Of a stretch of DNA of 64,000 nucleotides, positions 1-11,003 are shown piece after piece. The notes under the pieces are model-generated. The model saw only the letters and a list, made by a program, of their open reading frames with translations. It searched no databases and was not told the DNA's origin. The position numbers were made by a program, and so were the translations under genes. The DNA is from Cordilura impudica. Lineage: Eukaryota; Arthropoda; Insecta; Diptera; Scathophagidae. Where the stretch lies: contig OY821517.1 of the NCBI GenBank assembly GCA_963682025.1, positions 336,021,144 to 336,085,143 on the forward strand, in the 5' to 3' direction. Within the stretch, counting starts at the first letter, position 1. Every line of letters starts with the position of its first letter.

Positions 1-430
1 CTTTATGAATCAATAATTTAAAGAGCATGCGCAAATTACGTCTTTAGTTTGGTTAAAAGTAAAGTTAAATGATATAATATAAATAGTTAAAAAATTATTA
101 ATTGTTTTGCAATGCCTACTGAGATATTGTGTGTCTTTTTCTGTGGAAAAAATGAAAAAAAATAATGTTTAAAAAAAATGAAAAATAATGCATTTTATGT
201 GTTATTTTTACAAAGCCTACTACAAAATTTTCACAGTTTTCTTCGTACATCTACAATACCACAATTTGTTAATTGAGTATAACAATATCTCAGTTTGAAA
301 AACTTCGAATTTAAAAATATGGTTTGAAAAAACTTAGAATTGGTTTGAAAAAACAAAAGAACTCGTGGGTCACTTAAAATTGTTGCGTGGGTCAGTGTGT
401 GACCCGTGGGTCATAGGTTCGCCATCGCTG
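1..430. mobile_element. End of a hAT-like DNA transposon (partial)
   Basis: The segment ends at 430 with a terminus whose reverse complement starts CAGCGATGGCGAACCTATGA, the kind of CAG...GGCGAACC end common in hAT elements. Just inside it are GTGGGTCA-type short repeats. The bases after it (431-438, ctctatgg) would be the 8-bp target duplication, but the other end lies outside the window, so this cannot be confirmed. No coding sequence was seen in this part. The hAT call rests on the terminus alone. Confidence 0.45.
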
Positions 431-655
431 CTCTATGGTATATCAGAAATGATGACATACATCGAGCGCTAAACTACGATGAAGCAAGAAGTGCAATCTT
501 CAATTGCACTTAAATGAAGTGCGTACTTTGTTGCGTACTTCTGGATTAACCAGTAGAATCAACCGCACTAAACCTCACGATCTGCTGGGCCTTAGCCAAG
601 CGGCTTTGCTGCAGGATAATGTAATAAAACATTAATCCCAACGTGAACTAAAAAG
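431..655 (+). pseudogene. 3' remnant of a LINE reverse-transcriptase ORF
   Basis: Conceptual translation gives a piece reading roughly WYIRNDDIHRAL, then in another frame a piece ending NRTKPHDLL. This resembles the extreme C-terminus of jockey-like LINE ORF2 proteins. Frame changes and stops show it is dead. The hAT-like element at 1-430 abuts it, so it was probably the insertion target. The assignment is from motif memory only. Confidence 0.4.
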
Positions 656-1122
656 AAGTAAAAATATTTTAGTTGGTCTAGACCAACTATACGATACCCT
701 TTATCATGCGTTTAGAGAGGGGGTCTCAGGTCCAACTAATTGGATAAAGAACCAAATTTAAATGGCATTATTACTATTTTTTTGTCTGCAGACATGAAAA
801 AATTCATATCGGATGCCATATTCACATAGGAAATAGGTCAAAAAAGGGACCGATCATGACCATATTTGATAATGTCACTTATTTTTTGCAAAAACATATA
901 CAAACCAAATATGAGAAAAAGTGATTTAAGTGAAAATGAGGAAACAGCTTTATATGGGGTCTATGACTAAGAAATCTCCTACAGGCTTTATTTTTGGACT
1001 ACTGATTATTGGGTGTAATAAACACACACACACACCTAGATCTGTATGAAAATTTGTATCTTATTCACGAATTTATCAATTTCAATAGCGTTCATCATAT
1101 GGTGGACAGAAGCATATAAGTA
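656..1122 (+). mobile_element. mini-me/DINE-like element, family 1, diverged and split
   Basis: Begins with a variant of the family's palindromic end (AGTTGGTCTAGACCAACT) followed by GATACCCTttatcATGCG. It then runs through the body shared with eleven other copies. It stops at 1122, where the transposon 1123-3670 is inserted. It is the most diverged copy in the window. Confidence 0.75.
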
Positions 1123-3670
1123 TGAGCCGTTTATTTTGAAAGTGGCATAAGTCAATTTGTTTCTAAGTCGAGATATTTAAGGGTTTGCGTTTTAACGCGT
1201 TTTAAAATATGGTTGCTAACTTTCGAGAAGATTTGCTTGTATTTCTTTTCTCATGATACTGATAATTTTCTCAGTATAGATAATTTCGTATAAGCATTAA
1301 AAAATCACCACTTTTCAATACGGTGAAGTGACTTAAGCCATTTTCAAAATAAATAGTTTAGAAAAATGACTGACATATATTAATTTTGTCCGACGTATTT
1401 TACTGAAGTGATGTTTTGAGAGGGCAGTGATTTAAAAAATTGTTGAATAAATTACATATATAATAATAATTCATACCATCAACATATTTAATATAAAGGT
1501 TTGATTTTAGTATTTTTTATTTTAATATTCATAAAATACAAAAATAATTAGTTCATTTTGAAACATATGTAAGTACATGTAAATAATTTATATGAAAATA
1601 CATCAGTTCAATTTAATTTTCGTCTTCAATAGAAGTGATTAAGTCCTCGAAAATCGTGTTTTGTTTCAAATTTTTAAAATAACTGTGGTAAAGTTAGTTT
1701 ATAAAACATTTTATAGGTAATATCATGGTAAAATCGTATCCATTGAATTTTTAGTCAATTCACTTTGTTTTGGTCTGCAGATTTTTCCAATAATTGTGTT
1801 CAAATAAAATCTTTTTCCTCCATGTTGTGTACTGTGAAGGATTTTTTTCGGCAGGCGGCTATCACGCTATAGTAATCATTTGGAATGTATAAAACATTTG
1901 TTTTTTTCAAGACCGTTTCTATTACACCAAAGTCACGATCATTTAGTAAGTATGAATGACCCGAAATTAAAAATTTGTGATCCAGAATTTCAATATCGTT
2001 TTCTGAAGAATGAACATGAGTCACTACATGCAATAAATAGATTTTGAGTTGTGACATTCTTAAAATGTTTTATACATCACGAAGCAACTTCCTGAGAACC
2101 TCTTGTTGCTATTGTTTCATCCCAAAGATACGTGTCAATATATATTATTGTTATGAAAATTATGGAAATGATCAAATGAAAATCCAAAATATTCATCTGG
2201 ATTTTCAGCTGCTTTTTTCTGATCTTCTTGTAGACACTTTCTGGCCATTTCTGCCGATCTCAAATGTAAATCTGTTGAAGGTTTAATTGCCTCTTTTCAC
2301 CTTCAAGCTTGAATCTGTAATTTTAAAAAATCGCATTTTTGACATGTTTTGAAGGATTTCCTCTATGTCCACTCGTTAACATGTTGTTGTTTATCATTTT
2401 TACACTTTTCAAGATAGAGATTGTACATTTTCCTAATATTTAGTTCTGGACTTAAATATTTTCTATGGGAATTATGACACTTTGTGTACTAAAGGCAGGG
2501 AAGCTTTGAATGTGCTCTGCTCTGACTGCAATTATGAGAGATTCATCAGTTTTTCTTCCGGAAGTTTCAGATTTTCCACGCAAATCTTCTCCAGGAACAT
2601 CCTTTTTAAGAGCACGAGCCAGACGTCCTTCCAGAAAGAATGTTTTACAAACCAACACACTTACATTTTCATGTGTCAAATAATATTTAAATTGGCATTG
2701 CCTTGGTTTTGATTTATAGTTCCTTGGTTTTCTCTTTTTGGGTATTTCTCGTTTAACTATACTATGTAAAAACAAATTTTGCTTCGTAAAGTTTGCTAAC
2801 TTCCAAAATTTATCAAAGATAAGTTGTCTATTGAAAGACAAGAAGGTTTAACTGTAATTCTTTTGGTAAAAATAATTTTAGAGTTTGCTGTTACATATTT
2901 TTCACTACTTTTTCTTTTATCCTCAATAAGGTTAAGCTAAGTTTCGTGTACGAAATACACGATGAGTTTCTGTTCCTGTTCTGTTGCTGTTTTCCTTTTC
3001 TGATGACTCCATAGAAGTCGATTCTTCATCTGATGAAATCACTCTCATATGTCTCTTTCTGGGGTTAGCGCTTTTTCTCATTTTAGAAAATATTTCTACA
3101 AAATAATAATGTGCATTGAAAGCCGCCTAATTCCATAACTAAAGTAAGCATGTTTTACCTGATTCGCTGTCTGATAACATCATAATATGTTTAATATGTA
3201 ATATATTATAAAAGTAATTTTAATAAAATATTGCTTATTATTAAATGTCACTATAATATATTTTATAAAACTGCACTATTCTTTCGCACTTATAAAAATA
3301 AGTCCAATGATCACAACTTTTTTAAAAATACTGAAAATAATTCAAAACAATACTTCACACACACTTATCACATGTTTCTATTTCTTTTTTCACACACATT
3401 TATCACATGTTTCTAATTCTTTCACACTAAGCCCCGTTAATTAATTTCATGAGTACAGCGAATTACGCCACTTTCAAAATAAACATGTTTGTTATACCGT
3501 TAATTACCAACAATTTTTTCGAACAAATCTCAATAGTTCTCAACTTTTTGATTGCAAATTTTTTAAAAATGAAAAAATACCGTTCAGTTGTGTTTATTGT
3601 TGCCATTAACTCAATTTTTTTTTTTTTTTTTGAAAAAGTGACTTGTGCCACTTTCAAAATAAACGGCTCA
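1123..3670. mobile_element. DNA transposon with ~30-bp TIRs and DUF7869-type ORF
   Basis: The ends are inverted repeats: TGAGCCGTTTATTTTGAAAG at 1123 and its complement at 3670, continuing inward as GTGGCA(T/C)AAGTCA. A TA dinucleotide flanks both ends (1121-1122, 3671-3672). The element sits in a mini-me copy, and a second copy of its right end (17046-17094) also sits in mini-me sequence at the equivalent TATA site. A minus-strand relic gene lies inside. The 3' 400 bp (3269-3670) recurs at 14366-17094. The element class is not assigned; a TA duplication alone does not settle it. Confidence 0.7.
1800..3081 (-). pseudogene. Decayed transposon protein of the DUF7869 type
   Basis: Read on the minus strand from an ATG at 3081, the order matches a large insect transposon-protein family. 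First comes a basic/acidic N-terminus (RKRHMRVISSDEES). Then an FDKFWKLANFTKQNLFL segment (about 2841-2780). Then VSVLVCKTFFL and DLRGK followed by SFPAFSTQS (about 2660-2490), and LNIRKMYNLYLEKC (about 2450-2400). The C-terminus has KFLISGHSYLLNDRDFG (about 1980-1920). Stops and frame changes separate the blocks, and the middle catalytic-like part (expected 'DLQAV', 'YSDGC') is missing. Pfam names the domain DUF7869; its biochemical role is unknown to me. The same family recurs at 60508-63355. Confidence 0.65.
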
Positions 3671-3672
3671 TA

Positions 3673-3829
3673 TGTACATTCACTCACTTCCTCGTACATA
3701 TAAACATACACAGACAAACAGAAAGACAGAGAGACAGACAGACTCAGTCATGCTGAGCTGGGTAAACCAATGGTTGTGTTTTTTTGTATTTATGTTTGAA
3801 TGTAAAATATTAATGCTGATTTAGTTGGT
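3673..3829. repeat. CAGA-rich microsatellite and spacer
   Basis: Positions about 3707-3743 are an imperfect (CAGA)n tract inside AT-rich sequence. It may be the remainder of the mini-me copy interrupted at 1122, but too little similarity remains to say. Confidence 0.4.
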
Positions 3830-4119
3830 TTAAAAACTAAAACCAGGAGGATACGTTCCATTCGAAAATTGTATAGTCGTGCAGTTAAACTGGAATTTGC
3901 TCAGTAAAATGTTTCAAGTTGTCATCTGCAAGCCCAACTGCAAACATATATATTCTTGACCAACAAATTATGAAGTTTTTCTTTTTCTTTCTGCCAAGAA
4001 CACAATTTTGCACCAGCGTTTCTAATAAGTTAGGATTATCCCAGCAACTAGGAGGTAATAAATTTTAAATTATCAAATTAATTATCAAATTAAATGATAA
4101 ATTTACCAATATACCAATG

Positions 4120-5573
4120 CACAGTGGTTCAAAACCAAAAAAAAGTGGTAATAAGTCTGGAACTTCGTTGGATTGGAATAGTATATTCTAGGCGATTGTA
4201 GTCAAGGATATAGGCTTTGAAAATATTTATTTTTGAGATACCCTGTTGTAACACAGGGTGAGCTACAGGGTGCCAAAGTCGACCACCTCGAGGTGGAAAA
4301 TGATTTCAAAGCTTGTAACTTTTATAAATATGAAGTGATTTTTACGTTTTTTAAATTTTTCTAATAACCATTAAATTATTAACAAAAAACATGCTTATAC
4401 TACCTAGTTATCGCTTATGGTTTAAAAAATATTTGATTTTAAAAATCAACATTTGAACTTTTCACCAAATTCTTTCTTGGTTTTTCGCAAATAACATTTT
4501 TATTAAAATAGACAAAAAAATTTAAAAATATGTGGCGATAGCCAGTACTTTTTAAAAAAATACGTTGAAGTATTTTTTGAAAAATTTCAAACCGTTTAGT
4601 GAGCACAAAATCTTAAAGTTGACTTTTTGAATCAGGTTCTAAAAATTGCAAATTTTTGCCAAAAAATACCCTTCACTCTTTCACTTTTTTCTCACAACCT
4701 TGGTAAAATATGTATATATTTTTTTACATATTTTAAAAGAACATGCTTCAAGAATGGTTGTAAGCGAAACTTTTAATATTTTTGGACATGCACCCTACGT
4801 CCAGCATTGGACGAAATTGGGCAATTTAAAAAAAAAACTAAGTTTTAAAAGTTAATACAAAAATATCCGCTCGATTTCTTCAAATGTTTACCGCAGTATT
4901 AAAGCTCCAAATATTTGTATTTATTTGCCGCAATAAAATTCACCGCCGTTACATAAACGTGGTCAGGAGGGCTTAAATGGTGAAAAAAGTCAAATTTTCA
5001 TACGAATTTTTTTTGTTAACATAAAAAACATATTAAGATTAGTTATTTTTATATTTTGTTTATTGATTCAGAACGGCATTTAAATTATCTAAAACGCTTT
5101 AAAAAATCATTTGATAACGTTAATAGTTTTTGAGATATTTATATTCAAATTTCAGAAAAAAATATAGAAAAACTATGGTTTTTCTTTTTTTTTTGGTTTT
5201 TTTTGGTAAAGTGTTCCCAACATTTTTGAATTTTACTTATTTTTATATATATTGTTAAAGAAGACATATTTATCTATTCAACGATATATAACATGTCTAT
5301 CAAATATATTGCAGCATGCTGAAATAATGACCCCAAACCACACTCCACAGGCAAAAATTTAGCTATTTCGCTATTTGTTCATATAAATGGTCATTTACAT
5401 AGTGAATGACATATTTTTTTATTGTAAAGGGTAATGGGTAAAGGGTTGCATACGTTTTTATTACTTCAAATAATTTTATATATCTTTTCAAAGAAGGTAT
5501 AATTATAAGTTAATGGTGTATGAAATATTTACCTAATGAGTTTCAACTGATCATAAAATTGCCCGAAACTCTG
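4120..5573 (+). repeat. Left inverted arm of the Transib fold-back
   Basis: Complementary to 6953-8275 over essentially its whole length. Landmarks are the CGACCACCTCGAGGTGG palindrome (about 4278-4294), the block around ACATAAACGTGGTCAGGAGG (about 4950-4970), and the inner end TGCCCGAAACTCTGAT (about 5560). AT-rich, with no credible ORF. Confidence 0.85.
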
Positions 5574-5822
5574 ATGCTGATTTTATACAAAAAAAAAAAC
5601 AGGTAAAAAGCCAATGAAGCCGATAGCCTAAGTTGCTAGTGCTTTAACTTTAAGATTTATTATAATTTGAATTGTAATAATATCTAATAAATAAATAAAA
5701 AGCCAATGCCTAAGATATTTTCATTATTAAATAACAAATATAACTAAATTTTTTTTAATGAGTATTTTTTTATTTGTTTTATAATAAGGCTTAAAATTAC
5801 ATAACAATTGTCTGCTTTTTTA

Positions 5823-6735
5823 CTAGTTATTTTCTACAAAACAATCAGAAATATCAAAAGATAAAAGATGTTTTATATCCATTGCTTCGGAATCATCATT
5901 TTCTATTTCAAGACTTATTTTTGGTAACCATTTTGTTCTTATGGAGTATATTACTGGATCTGATGATATCAATAAATATTCCATTAAATCGGAATTTTTG
6001 GCTTCCTTGCTACATTTTCTTGTATTAAAAAGTCTAAAGTGTTTGACATCTCTGTTTCTAGCTTCTTGTGCTTCTTCAGTCAGTTCTCCCAAGGGCAGGA
6101 TGCTATTTTGTATTATTTCTTTCCCATGAGCTAATACTTTGTGTACAGTTGGTGTCATTGGCCTCCAAGGATATGAGTTCATTATTAATTCCTTAGTTCC
6201 ACTAGCATATATTTTCAATTTCTCCGCATTAATTTGTTGTTTACTATTAATGACAGCTAATATTACTTTAAACCGTGCGATTAAAGCCGTGTCAATGCCA
6301 GTAATCAAAGAAGTAGTTTCGGGATATTCAAAGAAACGTCTTGCTGTATTACCATCATTTGAACTTCCATAGCCACAAAGAGGATTATCGATAATTAGAC
6401 CAAGTTGCATTTTAAATTCATCCTGTATTCTTTTCTTCTCAGTTTTTCGTATGGCGTGTAGATCAGTATTATTTTTAACTGGTATATTTTCTTGTCCTGG
6501 AATTTGCCGGTATTTTAGATCATACGCGAGATGCAAGCAATATTCCATAAATCGTGTTCTTGCATGAAATGGTGATATTCCAAATTTTAAAGCATTTTCA
6601 TTAATAGGAATTTCATCACAACTGTTATGAAATTCTGAACTTTTCTTTCCACATATATTACATTTCCAAGTAGATGTTATATCTGTAACGGCATTGGCTA
6701 CTTTGGCTACATTGGCTACTTTGCAAAGTGAATAA
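5823..6735 (-). pseudogene. RAG1-like Transib transposase, C-terminal part
   Basis: An open minus-strand frame. From its start it reads KVANVAKVANAVTDITSTWKC, then CNICGK (a zinc-binding CxxC), then ISPFHARTRFMEYCL. A GYGSSNDGNTARRFFE segment follows, then TVHKVLAHGKEII and LGELTEEAQEARNRD, then RKCSK and a SSDP tail. These parallel the RAG1 core: the HKTLAHVPEII-like block followed by the catalytic-glutamate region (RAG1 E962 lies in the equivalent EE.N/EEAQEAR stretch). The frame stays open to its stop at 5823. Everything upstream, including both catalytic aspartates, is missing; the break lies directly beside where the second Asp (MVDGKV in the sister copy) would be. The 'KVAN' micro-repeat at the break is a triplication of a 9-12 bp motif. 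Confidence 0.8.
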
Positions 6736-6952
6736 TACTTTAATGTAACCTCCTTGATAGATTATACGTAAGTGATCTTAATAAACAAGAAACTCATCGT
6801 TATATACTGAAAATATTTTTTGAAAGGTAATATATCGGGCAGGTACTTCAACCAATACTTACATTTTGTTTTAGTGAATCTAAGGATTTGGCTTTTACCT
6901 GTTTTTTTTTGCATAAAAAGGTATTGTGAATTACAGATATTTTGCAATAGGT

Positions 6953-8275
6953 ATCAGAGTTTCGGGCAATTTTATGATCAGTTGAAACTCATTAGGTAAT
7001 ATTTCATACACCATTAACTTATAATTATACAAAATTATTTAAAGTAATAAAAACGTATGCAACCCTTTACCAAAAAACAATAAAAAAAATATGTCATTCA
7101 CTATGTAAATGACCATTTATATGAACAAATAGAGAAATAGCTAAATTTTTGCCTGTGGAGTGTGATTTGGGGTCATTATTTCAGCATGTTGCAATATATT
7201 TGATAGACATGTTATATATCGTTGAATAGATAAATATGTCTTCTTTAAAAATTTATATAATAATAAGTAAAATTCAAAAATTTTGGGAACACTTTACCAA
7301 AAAAAACCAAAAAAAAGAAAAAACATAGTTTTTCTATATTTTTTTCTGAAAGTTGAATATAAATATCTCAAAAACTATTAACGCTATCAAAATTATTTTT
7401 TGAAGTTTTTTAGATAATTTAAATGCCGTTCGGAATCAATAAACAAAATATAAAAATAACTAATCTTAATATGTTTTTTATGTTAACAAAAAAAATTCGT
7501 ATGAAAATTTGACTTTTTTCACCATTTAAGCCCTCCTGACCACGTTTATGTAATGGCGGTGAATTTGTTACGGCAAATAAATAAAAATATTTGGGGCTTT
7601 AATACTGCGGTGAAATATTTGAAGAGCTCGAGCGGATATTTTTGTATTAACTTTTAAAACTTAGTTTTTTTTTCGTCCAATGCTGGACGTAGGGTGCATG
7701 TCCAAAAATATTAAAAATTTCGCTTACAACCATTCTTGAAGCATATTCTTTTAAAATGTGTAAAAAAGATATACATGTTTTACCAAGGTTGTGAGAAAAA
7801 AGTGATAGAGTGAAGGGTATTTTTTGGCAAAAATTTGCAATTTATATCGCCACATATTTTTAGATTTTTTTATCTATTTTAATAAAAATGGTATTTGCGA
7901 AAAACCAAGAAAGAATTTGGTGAAAAGTTCAAATGTTGATTTTTAAAATCAAATATTTTTTAAACCATAAGCGATAACTAGGTAGTATAAGCATGTTTTT
8001 TGTTAATAATTTAATGGTTATTAGAAAAATTTAAAAAACGTAAAAATCACTTCATATTTATAAAAGTTACAAGCTTTAAAATCATTTTCCACCTCGAGGT
8101 GGTCGACTTTGGCACCCTGTAGCTCACCCTGTTTTACAACAGGGTATCTCAAAAATAAATATTTTGAAAGCCTATATCCTTGACTACAATCGCCTAGAAT
8201 ATACTATTCCAATCCAACCAATAGTTTAGAAGTTCCAGACTTATTACCACTTTTTTTTGGTTTTGAACCACTGTG
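6953..8275 (-). repeat. Right inverted arm of the Transib fold-back
   Basis: Inverted copy of 4120-5573, with scattered substitutions and one deletion of about 120 bp relative to the left arm. It ends in CACTGTG at 8269-8275. The arm divergence looks like a few percent by eye, so the palindrome is not brand new. Confidence 0.85.
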
Positions 8276-8820
8276 CAATGCCTGATGTGAATGTTAACTT
8301 TTACAATAACAATACTTCATATACCAATAACACCAATTCAACAACTAACATCGAAGGCAGGAAGACATTTTGGAATCTATTCTTACTATTAAATCAAATT
8401 CTCTTGGACATGATAGAGTTCATCCCAAATTTTTGAAATTACTTCTGCCATATCACACATAACACATTTTTTCAACGCGACAACTTCAACATTTCCTACG
8501 ACGCACAGTGGCGAAATTTAAGTTTTTTCGTTGCAAAAATCATATCTTTTGAACCGAATAACATAATTGAACAGTTTAAACAGCATATGATAGATAACTG
8601 TTCAGCCTTGAAATGAGATTTTGAAAAGGGTGCTACGCTTTGTAGGGGCCTACTTATGGATTATCAAAGTTAAAATTTGTAGAAAAATCAATTTTATGCT
8701 AACTAAAAAAAATTATTTTTAAATTTTTAGATTGTTTTTATTTTTTTCTTTAGGGTTTTATGTTTTACATTATTACCCAACAAATTAAAAAAAAATTTCT
8801 TCTTTTTTAAATTTATTTTT

Positions 8821-10700
8821 TCAATTTTCTGTAAAATATTCATCACAATTCGTAAGAGAAGTTATATCTAAAAGACTAATCATTTCTAAGCTATAATTAT
8901 TTTCTAACTCTATTCGTGACTTCACATGCCGCAGGGAAGAAATAAGTGGATCGGAAGATGCTGGTAACATGTTGAAGAGGTCCTCATTTTGCCTTACCCT
9001 TGATGCTTTGAGATGCAGTTTTCGATGCATATTCTCCATATTTTGTAGAATTGACATTTTCTTTGCAGTTGAAAACATTCAAGATCGTTCCCAATCTTTT
9101 CACGATTTGATTGTCAATTCCAGTGATTCTAGTTACTGCCTCATCATTTTCAAAAAATCTCCTAGAAGTGTTTCCATCGTTTGAGTTACCGTATCCGTGC
9201 TTGGGACAGTCTACTTTTAGTCCAACTTGTTTAAAAAAAAAACATCCTGTATTTGCTTCTTTCTGATCTTTTCCTTATCCTTTATTGATGTATTTTCATC
9301 GAAGTTTTCCTCCTCTTGTGGTAGGGTATACGCCAGTTTTAGCAAGAACTCCATACACCTTATCCTTGCGTGCAATGGTGACATTCCATATTCGTAATTC
9401 TCCTCGTTTGTAGAATCGTTTAAATTACCAAAGTTCTTCTGACTCTTTTTGCAAATCGGGCATGACAATGTTGAGGTTGTTCCTGTCAGTTCGTTTACGA
9501 CTTTTCCGTCAACCATGGTTAGGTGGAACTCGTAATTGCATTCAATATATTTTCCTTCTCCAATTTGCAGCTTTGTAGGCTTAATCTTGCTTATTTGTTC
9601 TTCAATGTCCTTCACCGTGGTCCTTATGAGTTCTGCCGATTGCCTTGCAAACTGAAACATTATTGGTCGGCAATAATGCACTGATGACGGACGTGGATTT
9701 TTCCAGTGTAGGGAAACATCAGATTTTAGCCGCAAAGGAACAACAGATGCCATAAACATATTTCCGTCCGATATTGTAGCGTCATCGGAAGATATCCTTT
9801 GCTTATAAACGCTTTGTCCGGATGATCCATCGCAGCCCCATTTGCTGATCAATGTCAGTTTCTCAGGAAGAATTTTCACCTCATTTTCAGGAAGACTCTC
9901 CAACAACCGTTTTGCTGTATGGCCCATGAGATCCTGCAGATTGGCTTTCACAGAGACTTCCGTAAACTCCGTATGCAGTGGTCGTGAATTTATTTTGGCT
10001 TGCGTAATATGCTTGTATCCTGGTAAAACGTCAGCCCCGTGTCGCATCAAGGATGCCCGTAGTATCTCATATTTTTCTTTGGAGAGTTGTAAGTCCATAA
10101 ACAAGGCCAAGGCTTCTTCGGAACCATACTTTTTAATGTGTGCGTTTGTGGTAGTGGGAATGCTTTCCTTAATCCTTTTTAGTCGCAGTGGGCTTGCATC
10201 AGCAACAGATTTTGTAATCTGCGACCTAACTCTTTCACTATCCTTTGTATATTTAATAGACAGCGCGTCCGATAAATGCTTCGTGGTCAAGTCATTGGTG
10301 ACATCGGCAAGTTTCCTCTTTCTTGTGAAAATTGAACACTCCTCAATACTTTTTTTGGCTTTCCTTTTGCTCCTCTGGTTGATGTGGTGGGTTTATCTAC
10401 TGCCAATATATCCAGGATGGTGTCTTCATTAAGACAGTCCTCGTATTTGGAGTTGAAGTTCTGAATGGTTCGATTAGATTTCACCCATTTTGCCTTAATA
10501 TTTGCATATATCAGATAAAAATTATTTTTTATAATTTCGCTTCTCTCAATATTTTCGTATAAGATATCAAGTTCTTCTAAAGCAGCTTCCGTGAAAAACT
10601 TTGGTATGGTTGACCTTCTAAACAGTTCAAATAATTTTAAATTGTTTAACGCGATGGTTTCAGTACTTGTTGCGCCAACTTTCAGTCATAGACTAATCCA
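8821..10700 (-). pseudogene. RAG1-like Transib transposase, frameshifted, catalytic Glu deleted
   Basis: Minus-strand blocks in order: an N-terminal part (10700-10300, KPKKVLRSVQFSQE), then after a frameshift the main open segment 10290-9217. It contains SKWGCDGSSGQS (first catalytic Asp, RAG1 D600-like), HYCRPIMFQFA, and EFHLTMVDGKVVNELTG (second Asp, RAG1 D708-like). CPICKK (zinc CxxC) and MSPLHARIRCMEFLLKLAY follow. After another frameshift near 9228 come HGYGNSNDGNTSRRF and TRITGIDNQIVKR (9200-9100). The sequence then jumps from KYGEYASKTA to SRVRQNEDLFNMLPASSDP. The whole HKVLAHG...EEAQEAR block holding the catalytic Glu is deleted. The last 85 codons end at 8821. Clearly inactive. Confidence 0.82.
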
Positions 10701-10702
10701 GG

Positions 10703-11003
10703 CATTATGCTTATTTTGCAATATATAGACTTATGCTACCATGCCTTTACCTGTTCCCCGCATACATATGGATTTAGGCTGAATTATGCAATTTTGATAT
10801 TATGCTCGTGTCTAAATAAGATTTGTGCCTACCTGGAGGGACCATAAATCATTATGCTTATTTTGCAATATATAGGCTTATGCTACCATGCCTAAAAATT
10901 TACCTGTTCCCTGCATACATATGGATTTAGGCTGAATTATGCAATTTTGATATTATGCTCGTGTCTAAATAAGATTTGTGCCTACCTGGAGGGACCATAA
11001 GTC
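10703..11003. repeat. 147-bp tandem duplication inside Transib copy 2
   Basis: CATTATGCTTATTTTGCAAT at 10703 recurs at 10850. Each copy runs through GCATACATATGGATTTAGGC to CTGGAGGGACCATAA. The two copies are nearly identical apart from a small indel (tttacc versus aaaaatttacc). Confidence 0.85.

Larger units (their letters stand above)
4120..8275. mobile_element. Transib (RAG1-like) element with long inverted arms
   Basis: Both ends begin CACAGTGGTTCAAAACC, i.e. an exact CACAGTG heptamer as in V(D)J recombination signals and Transib termini. Identical 5-bp duplications CAATG flank it (4115-4119 and 8276-8280); 5-bp duplications are the Transib norm. The ends are not short TIRs but arms of about 1.45 and 1.32 kb in inverted orientation. 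Between them lies a minus-strand RAG1-like C-terminal coding segment. The right arm lacks about 120 bp found in the left (around 4530-4650). No clear nonamer sits 23 bp from the heptamer. It is non-autonomous and interrupts a LINE. Confidence 0.88.

Noticed and set aside
4120..8275. Interpretation of the long inverted repeat as an assembly palindrome artefact
   Set aside because: The arms differ by substitutions and a ~120-bp indel, and a target duplication flanks the whole, which an artefact would not produce.
9842..10432. 196-codon plus-strand frame opposite the Transib transposase
   Set aside because: Antisense shadow of the RAG1-like gene, whose motifs are unambiguous on the minus strand.
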